A stretch of 64,000 nucleotides of DNA, from NCBI GenBank assembly GCA_033816765.1, contig CM066292.1, positions 5,580,001 through 5,644,000 on the forward strand, read 5' to 3'. Both the position numbers and the translations under genes were made by a program. Positions 57,920 to 64,000 of this stretch are shown here, one piece after another. Position 1 is the stretch's first letter, and each line of letters opens with the position of its first letter. The DNA comes from Nothopassalora personata (Eukaryota; Ascomycota; Dothideomycetes; Mycosphaerellales; Mycosphaerellaceae). The notes below the pieces were generated by a model. That model made no database searches. It saw only the letters and a list, made by a program, of their open reading frames with translations, and was not told the origin of the DNA.

Positions 57920-58396
57920 ATGGCTCGACTACCAGACTACTCCCCGGCAGTATGTCTGCGACTGATTAACGACCTGGCTGAAGGGCAACATCATCACTGC
58001 ACATTGTGCACCTTCTTCTATGGAGAGGAAGGGCGTTGCCAGCATAAACCGACCGCACAGCCACCACTCCGGTCTGCCACGCCATTCACGGAATGTTCTT
58101 TCTACACAGCACGGAGCGACATATCAGACGGCCACTTCACATTGAGCGCAAGAAGTTCATCAAGCACGATCAAAGCTCGGATCCAAATCTCTACATCAGA
58201 TCTGAAACATCCTCATCTGAAGAGGAAAACATCACCCACTGAAGTCTCCCTCCGCGACCTCAATCTCCAGCAAGAGCACGACCTGCGCATCAAACGATCA
58301 GAAGAACAGCTCCAGCGAGTCTACGAAGAACAGATTCTATCCTACCTAAACTCGAACCATGGCGACCTGGCTACCATCTACGGCCTTCCAGAGTAG
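57920..58396 (+). CDS. Hypothetical protein, 158 residues
   Basis: ATG at 57920 in good context (AACAATGG), TAG stop at 58394. Residues about 28-45 contain a small Cys/His group (HHHCTLCTFFYGEEGRCQH), the middle is Ser/Thr-rich, and residues about 115-148 are a charged helix with coiled-coil character (LQQEHDLRIKRSEEQLQRVYEEQ). It ends YGLPE. Composition and codon use are those of normal fungal genes and there is no RIP. No family recognised; it could have an additional 5' exon. Confidence 0.5.
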   Translation: MARLPDYSPAVCLRLINDLAEGQHHHCTLCTFFYGEEGRCQHKPTAQPPLRSATPFTECSFYTARSDISDGHFTLSARSSSSTIKARIQISTSDLKHPHLKRKTSPTEVSLRDLNLQQEHDLRIKRSEEQLQRVYEEQILSYLNSNHGDLATIYGLPE

Positions 58397-58760
58397 GGTC
58401 TAGGGAATCCTTACATCTTTCTAAAATGTAAGCTGACACTGCATTCGTTCAGCTGGGCGGCCACTTGATCTCTTGCTGACTTGCGCAGCTTAGCGAAGGT
58501 GTTGAGGCGCGGCTTCCACAACGAGCGGCAACTCTGGTGGTGTCTGAACAGAATGCGTACTGACTTTGCACCATCTCACGACCTTGCTGCGTACAGCTTT
58601 AGCGACATGTAATATTCGACGAGTAATGACAATGACCGGAATTATGAAGCACGACTCTTGCAAATTCGAGCCGGGGGTTTTCTTAGCTGTGAATCACTGT
58701 TTTGGCGCTTTTCCAAAAATAGTGTTGATGGCCGAGTTGGGGTAGCTTCGAGCGTCTACG
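58397..58760. other. Intergenic, 3' side of the hypothetical gene
   Basis: About 360 bp of normal composition up to the LTR at 58761. No gene seen. Confidence 0.5.
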
Positions 58761-58936
58761 TGTTGTAAATAGGTATTTAACGAGTACAAGCTTCCAGATT
58801 GAAACGATAGGGTGGATCAGTAACCCTTATAAATTGCTACAAGGTGTAAGACTATCTAGCTACAGAAAATAGTATGATATAGTGTGTGTGTGCCAAGTCC
58901 TAACTAACATAGACCTTGGTTACCTGATTTACAACA
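58761..58936 (-). repeat. LTR (3' LTR) of a minus-strand LTR retrotransposon
   Basis: 176 bp with perfect 10-bp inverted termini TGTTGTAAAT and ATTTACAACA. On the minus strand it is preceded by the purine tract AAAGGGGGAG (58937-58946), the usual site just before a 3' LTR, so the element points left and its body lies to the right. Contains a (GT)n run near 58880. CpA/TpG partly retained. Confidence 0.8.
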
Positions 58937-59616
58937 CTCCCCCTTTAGACTAACTACTATAAAGATAGTCTAATCAACTTAATATTACCTATGTTGCTGT
59001 ATTAGTCTCGAACACCTTTACTAGTTCTAGATACTAGGTTTCTACTATAAGCAAGCACATGCTAAGGATAGTAATCTTATTAGATTTGTATATGTAAGAG
59101 ACCTACTCTTAGACATACTTAGGCCTTATCTTTCCGCTTTTAGAAGTGAACAGAAGGTTCTCTCGGCTTAAGAAGGTCTAGCTAGGTAGCAACGCACAAA
59201 CCTCGTAGGTACGAATAAAAGAAGCTAGTTCTTCACTAAATAACTCTCTCTACTTTATACTACTTTACACCTCTCTTTCTACCTTTTTGGACTACTACAC
59301 ACTTACATACCCTAATAACTACTATATACACATTCTTAAAGCTTTTTAAGAAGCTTTTAGTAAGGTATGCTGTATATGTAATAGTGTTTTAAGGGTGTTA
59401 CTAACTTATAAGTAGCATTATAGCAGATGTTGTTAAGTAGACTCCTATAAACTAGTTTAGTAGTACTAGCAATGTCTTTAGTAGTAGATCTAGCTCTAGT
59501 AACGATTAAGATCCTAATAAGCGTCCTCCTAGTAATAGTAGTAATGTCTACTAACTACCCTATGTAGGCCTGTCTAAGTTGTGGTGGTGTAGAGCGGCGC
59601 TTATGTAAGCAGAGGT
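58937..59616 (-). mobile_element. 3' end of the same LTR retrotransposon, truncated
   Basis: About 680 bp of moderately RIP-mutated sequence. Minus-strand decoding near the LTR ends in SKGGVL, resembling the end of fungal Copia-type elements, but no RT or RNase H block is present. It stops at the left end of the TIR element at 59617. Confidence 0.55.
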
Positions 59617-59643
59617 ATTTACCGGTCCCGGGACCGTAAAATC
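59617..59643 (+). repeat. Left terminal inverted repeat, itself a palindrome
   Basis: Starts ATTTACCGGTCCCGGGACC and ends GTAAAATC; one G short of a perfect palindrome around CCCGGG. Matches the reverse complement of the right end with two or three differences. Confidence 0.8.
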
Positions 59644-59878
59644 AGGTCACGTGACGAGTAGCGTAGTAGCCGGATAAAACAAGAGGATTAGCGGACCTAA
59701 ACCCCTATACCCTCTACTTAAGAGGTATAAATTGAGTTGTTGCCTTAATACTACGCTTACAATGCTTAACTGCGCAGTATATATCTTAATAGCTATACTA
59801 GTCCCGCTAGCTTACCTAAATGTCTAATCAAACCTAAATAAAATAGGGGCAAGTTAGACCTAAGGAACCCTCCCTCTA

Positions 59879-59920
59879 AACCTAAGGTTAACATAACCAA
59901 ACCTAAGGTTAACATAACTA
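59879..59920. repeat. 21-bp tandem duplication near the left end of the TIR element
   Basis: The unit starting AACCTAAGGTTAACATAAC occurs twice, at 59879 and 59900, differing at one base. Subterminal repeats of this sort are often transposase-binding sites, which is an inference only. Confidence 0.8.
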
Positions 59921-60424
59921 ATTAGTCGTTAATATATCCTCCCCTATTACGAACCTGTCCTTAGGTTCTAAAGTAGTAAGCCCGGGCATTATAGGTAGCT
60001 TAATTAGTCGCTATAAGCTAAGGTAGTCTTATAGCAGTACAGTAGCTTACCCTACTATTTAGCTTAACATATAAGATATTAGGCAGTCCTAGGGCCTACT
60101 AGCGACAGTTTATGAAGATCGAAAGGATCCTTCTAATAGAGACCGTAATAATAACGTTAATAACCGCGACTCGCATCCGTCGCACTACACTAACGTATAC
60201 TACGAAACTAGCGAGGGAATAGACAGCTATGTTAGCATTAATCGAGCGGGCTAGATAGTCGAATAACGTAAACGCCACTTATGAGACAAGTGAGCGTTAG
60301 TACTAGCAACCTAATAAATCTAAAGACGAATCTACCGCGTAGCTAGAAGGTAAGTTAAGGGAAGATAAGTAACTATAAGAAACAAGTAAGATCTAAGGAC
60401 TAGAAGTACCTGTACCCGAAGCAT

Positions 60425-60473
60425 TAGAACTAGAATTAGAACTAGAATTAGAACTAGAATTAGAACTAGAATC
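60425..60473. repeat. Minisatellite of alternating TAGAAC/TAGAAT
   Basis: About four copies of a 12-bp unit TAGAACTAGAAT. It lies just beyond the 3' end of the long minus-strand reading of the TIR element. TAG is likely CAG changed by RIP. Confidence 0.85.
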
Positions 60474-63400
60474 CTATAGGCTATAGCTGTAGCCGGAAAT
60501 TAACTAGAAACTAGGAGCCTATAGACCTACACTAACTACTTAGTTCCACTTAGTCTTACATAACTCCTTTATCTAGACCTACTCGTTGTCGTAGCTAATA
60601 CTAGTCTTACTAGACGCGTCCCTAAGTGGCTAGTTAGTAAAGTTCCTATAGTAGTTACGGAAGAAGCTCTTATTACGCCCTTCGCTTATAAAGCACATCT
60701 GCTCGAGAGTAGTGACTAAGCTAAGCTACTTATCTATCAATTTTATAGCTCAGACACGCTAATTATGCATCTTCTTATAGAAGAGCTCCGAGTCTAGGTG
60801 GACCGTAGCATTAAGCTACCTTCTAGCATTAAGGATGACTTTGTTATCGTTCTAAGACTTTAAACCCGCTAGGGCATCGGATAGAGGGCTAATGCTACTA
60901 AGGTATACGGCCGTAGGAAAAGGATAGCCGGGTACTAGGCGTCGATACTCAAATCCTACAGCGCTCTTACTTAGCGTCTTAAAGTCACGATAGAGGTCCA
61001 TCACCTAGTGCATGCTCTAGCTTCTCTAGAGTTTAAGATAGTTATCGTCGCGGATCTCGATAAAGTAAGGGTTAATCTAACGTAGTATCCTCTTATGTAC
61101 GGCCTGCCTTATTGGAACGCCTATAGTAGTCACCCGCATTTACCTAGCGCTTAGGTCCTCTCTAAACTAGCTAATGCTATTCTTACTTAAGTAATTCTAG
61201 ACTCTAACCGAGAAGAAACGCTTAAATCGGCCGTCTTCTATATAGTCGTTAATCTAGCACTACTAGATAAACTCTCTAGTATTCCCTTTCTTATAAAAAC
61301 CGCGTAAAAACTCCGGCCTACTAGTGCCCTCTAAGTTAAGAGAGTATAGCATGTTGAGCCGGTTACTAGTCTAGTAGTTTTCAATTTCGAGGTTTAAGTC
61401 GACCCTAGCATACTATACTATAGTGTTCGCGTCACCCCCCTAATGAGCCCTATTAAAGTTAAAAATCGTAGGCCTAGGGAAGGAGATAAACCAAGTATAG
61501 TATTAAGGATGTAGCGCTACTTATAAGAGCTATAGCCCGGGGTCTTGTCGCATAATCTATTAGCTTAGAGAATACTACATGTTCTAGTAGACGCTGCCGT
61601 TACTAACCTTATTTAATTCTCGTAGGTACTATCGGTATACGTCGAATTCTCGACTTATTATTTCTCTAACTAATTTAACCCGCGGTACTAGTTTAGCGTT
61701 ATTGTACTAGTATAGCATGTTACTATTAATGTAGGTACCGGTACTATTAAGATCGGCTTAGTTAGCTTTATTAATGCCGAATTTGTCGAGGATCTAGTCA
61801 TAGTTAGTATGCGTAACGATGCTACTCGTAGTGCCGACTTTACCTCGAATACGGAGGTAGCTAAGCGGGTTAATAGTCTTCTAACTACGCTTATTAGGGC
61901 GAAACTACGACCTATTCTTTACCTTAATAGCTAAAAAACTCTTACCTTTAAAGAGCTAGTCTTGGACCTTAAGCGCGCGCTTACATAGGGTATTAGCGGT
62001 AATACCGGGATTCGTAACGAAGTAGAGGGCCTTATAGTAGAAATCTCGAACATACTAATCGTACATTATAGCGCTAACCTTACTATCCCTCTTAAGAACG
62101 TCCGAGATAGCATATTCGAGCATCTTAAGGCCCGCTATCCGGTACTTAGGTAGCTAGTTAATGCTATCTACATTAATCGAGTTTCTAAACTTAATGCTAT
62201 AGTACCGCTCATTATAGGTGCAGTTAGCGGGCTTAATCCGGAGGGCCTCGTCTTCTTATAGGATCTAATCCTTAAAGACTAATACATCCCTAATTATAGC
62301 CGAAGGTAACATAGTAAGTATCGGATTGCTATTCTTAGTTAGGGCCGGAGTAGATTATAGGGTGCTAACCGGTATACCTAGCGGACTGCCCTCGCGTATA
62401 GGTACGCTATCTAGCGTTCGGTTAGGCGAGGATCGAGTAGGCGTAGTTATGCCCTTACCTATGCTCTCGCCTATGCGGAGCTACTTAAGTCGACTCGACT
62501 TACGACCGCCTCTCGATAGGACTATAGGCTAGGTAGAGGCTAGTAGAGTTAGCGTAGTACTCTTTACACGTCCTTTACCTTTACTACCCGGTAGTAGCTA
62601 ACGTAGCTGTTACTAGCTAGATGACCTAGGTTAATCTATGCTGTCCTCTAGGGACGCGGACTTCTTAGTAATAGTACCCTCTATAAAGTATAGAAGGCTA
62701 TCCTTATAGACGGCTAGGCGGTGTCTTCTAATAATCTCCCTACTCTTAGCCGATTACGGATTAATGCTACGTGCTTTAGCCTCCCTATCGCACCGGGTAA
62801 GATTACTAGGCTCTAGAATTCGCTTACGATCTATACCCTTACGGCCAATCCTTATACGCTAGATTAGTGCCCTCTGAATTCTACTAATAGCCCTACTGTA
62901 ATCTAGGTACTTATTAATAAAGGCCGTAAACTAGCGGCGCCCGCTATTAGTACTATAAAGCTCGGAGATAACGCGTCGATTAAGAATCTTATTGTCTATC
63001 TACTATAGCTAGTAGCGGGTAAGCGTAGCTCGAAGAGTCTTCTCTCGGTTACGAATCTCTAAACCGGTCTTACGAATCTTACCGACGATAGGAAATAAGA
63101 TATTGAGCTTCTTATTATTAAGGAATTCATCCTAGTAGCTCTTGCCTATGCCGCTCTTAACTTCCTCGAAAAACAGGTTAACCTAGACGGAGCAGTCTTC
63201 GAACACCTTCTCGAAGCCCTTATAGAAGTCCTTTAACACCTCGACCCGCTTCTAAGGACTAAGCTCTCGGAACATAACATTAGCGGCGGACTTCGACGTG
63301 TTCGTATTAGTAAGGACATGCTTAACGTTAGCCGGTAGGCGAAGGGACTCGAACAAGGTCTAAGGTAGGCGGGTAAGCCTAGTAATAGTACTAGTAAGCG

Positions 63401-63888
63401 CTATGCTCGAGCTAGCCGGGCGTAACGATAGACTAGCTAAAGCTATAATAACTAGGATTCGCTATTAGTAAGATCGTAAGAGCTAGCTATCTCGTAGTAC
63501 TACTCTAGAGTAATAGTAAGCTTTAAAAGCTTAGTATTAGGGTAGGGACTTTAAAGAAGGTCGAGGTCGTAAAGAGAGAGAGAGGCTAAAGAACCGTCTA
63601 ATGTGTGTAGTAGTAGATAGATGTGTTAGTAGCTCTAGTGATAGTGTTAGTGTTTAAAGAAAAAGAGAGGAAGTAGTAGGTAGAGAGCTACGCTTAAGTA
63701 TGCCTCTTAGCGTATGTCCCTATAACCGTTATAAGGTAGCAGCGCCGAGACCGGTCTTATAAGTAGTAAGAGTAGTACTATTAAGGTTACACTAAAGGTC
63801 CGATAACCCTACATATAACCGAAAACCAGTGCTAGTGACCACCTAGGTAAGCATTCGGTAGGGGCATGCTATGCTATTACGTAATCCG

Positions 63889-63914
63889 ATTTACCGGTCC
63901 CAGGACCGGTAAAT
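63889..63914 (-). repeat. Right terminal inverted repeat, itself a palindrome
   Basis: Starts ATTTACCGGTCCCAGGACC and ends GGTAAAT; palindromic around CCCAGG apart from one base. Pairs with the left end at 59617. Confidence 0.82.
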
Positions 63915-64000
63915 GTAACTCTACTAACTAAGGTCTAACTAAGGTAAGAACACCCCATAAAGTGAAGTCTAGATAACCGAATTAGCTTAACAAACTAAAG
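63915..64000. other. Right flank of the TIR element
   Basis: Eighty-six bp with some CpA retained. It does not visibly continue the LTR-element body that lies left of 59617. Nothing recognised. Confidence 0.4.

Larger units (their letters stand above)
59617..63914 (-). mobile_element. Unclassified 4.3-kb TIR DNA transposon, RIP-mutated
   Basis: Both ends carry the same palindromic motif ATTTACCGGTCC-GGACCGGTAAAT, 59617-59643 at left (one G missing) and 63889-63914 at right, giving terminal inverted repeats of about 25 bp. The minus strand between about 63480 and 60430 decodes as a long protein when RIP stops are read as Gln or Trp: N-terminal helical region (RELSPQKRVEVLKDFYKGFEKVFE, about 63270), a basic Ser/Thr/Pro-rich middle (about 62700-62350), and a long C-terminal region with INPLSYLRIRGKVG (about 61880), FISFPRPTIFNFNRAHGGDAN-like block (about 61480-61440) and MHQVMDLYRDFKTL (about 61010-60970). 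I cannot place it in a known transposase family. Flanks agaggt and gtaact show no clear duplication. Confidence 0.65.

Noticed and set aside
62326..62532. A 68-codon plus-strand frame in the TIR element
   Set aside because: Opposite to the long decoded minus-strand protein and short; likely chance in RIP-mutated DNA.

Overview
The window looks like a gene-poor, transposon-rich compartment of a filamentous ascomycete (Pezizomycotina; Dothideomycetes is a guess from gene style). Three things point there: short introns of about 50-60 nt with GTAAGT/GTGAGT donors; fungal families (CAP/PR-1-like protein, FAD monooxygenase, LysM protein, SurE-like and amino-acid permease remnants); and long tracts in which CpA and TpG are almost absent, TpA is high and CpG survives. 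The last is the signature of repeat-induced point mutation (RIP), which turns CAG, CAA and TGG codons into stops, so most transposon genes here have no long open frame.

Layout. 1-9.2 kb: RIP-mutated Ty3/Gypsy relics (fragments on both strands, a Gypsy-A copy at 1884-5953, a gag relic) and a solo Gypsy-A LTR at 8806-9008. 9.25-21.65 kb: a non-RIP gene island holding a SurE pseudogene, a LysM protein, a 5'-truncated large secreted-type protein, a hypothetical gene, an amino-acid permease pseudogene, an intact FAD monooxygenase, a complete three-exon CAP protein and an Arg/Leu-rich domain remnant. 21.7-57.1 kb: a nested transposon block. 57.1-58.76 kb: a second small unique island with one hypothetical gene. 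58.76-64 kb: the 3' end of an LTR element, cut by a 4.3-kb terminal-inverted-repeat DNA transposon that I cannot classify.

The nested block can be layered from target-site duplications. An old RIP-mutated Copia (24.88-25.32 and 42.14-42.94 kb) was split by a minus-strand Gypsy-A (25322-42136, TSD ataaa). That Gypsy-A was later hit by a young, unmutated Copia of the same family as the old relic (35868-40933, TSD gctac, LTRs differing at one base), and part of it is replaced by a truncated Gypsy-B. Next to it a plus-strand Gypsy-A (42938-56770) was split by a second, moderately RIP-mutated Copia family (45168-51282, TSD gaacc), itself hit by a clean solo LTR (48961-49456, TSD tctat). A 767-bp retroposon-like insert (53142-53908, 13-bp TSD) sits in its integrase. 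A 1.3-kb Tc1/mariner relic lies at 22342-23665.

The protein-coding genes do not form an obvious pathway. Several encode or once encoded secreted or host/environment-facing proteins (LysM, CAP, large secreted-type protein, SurE-type phosphatase), as is common for gene islands in RIP-affected compartments. Element names A, B, C, D are local labels used only here.
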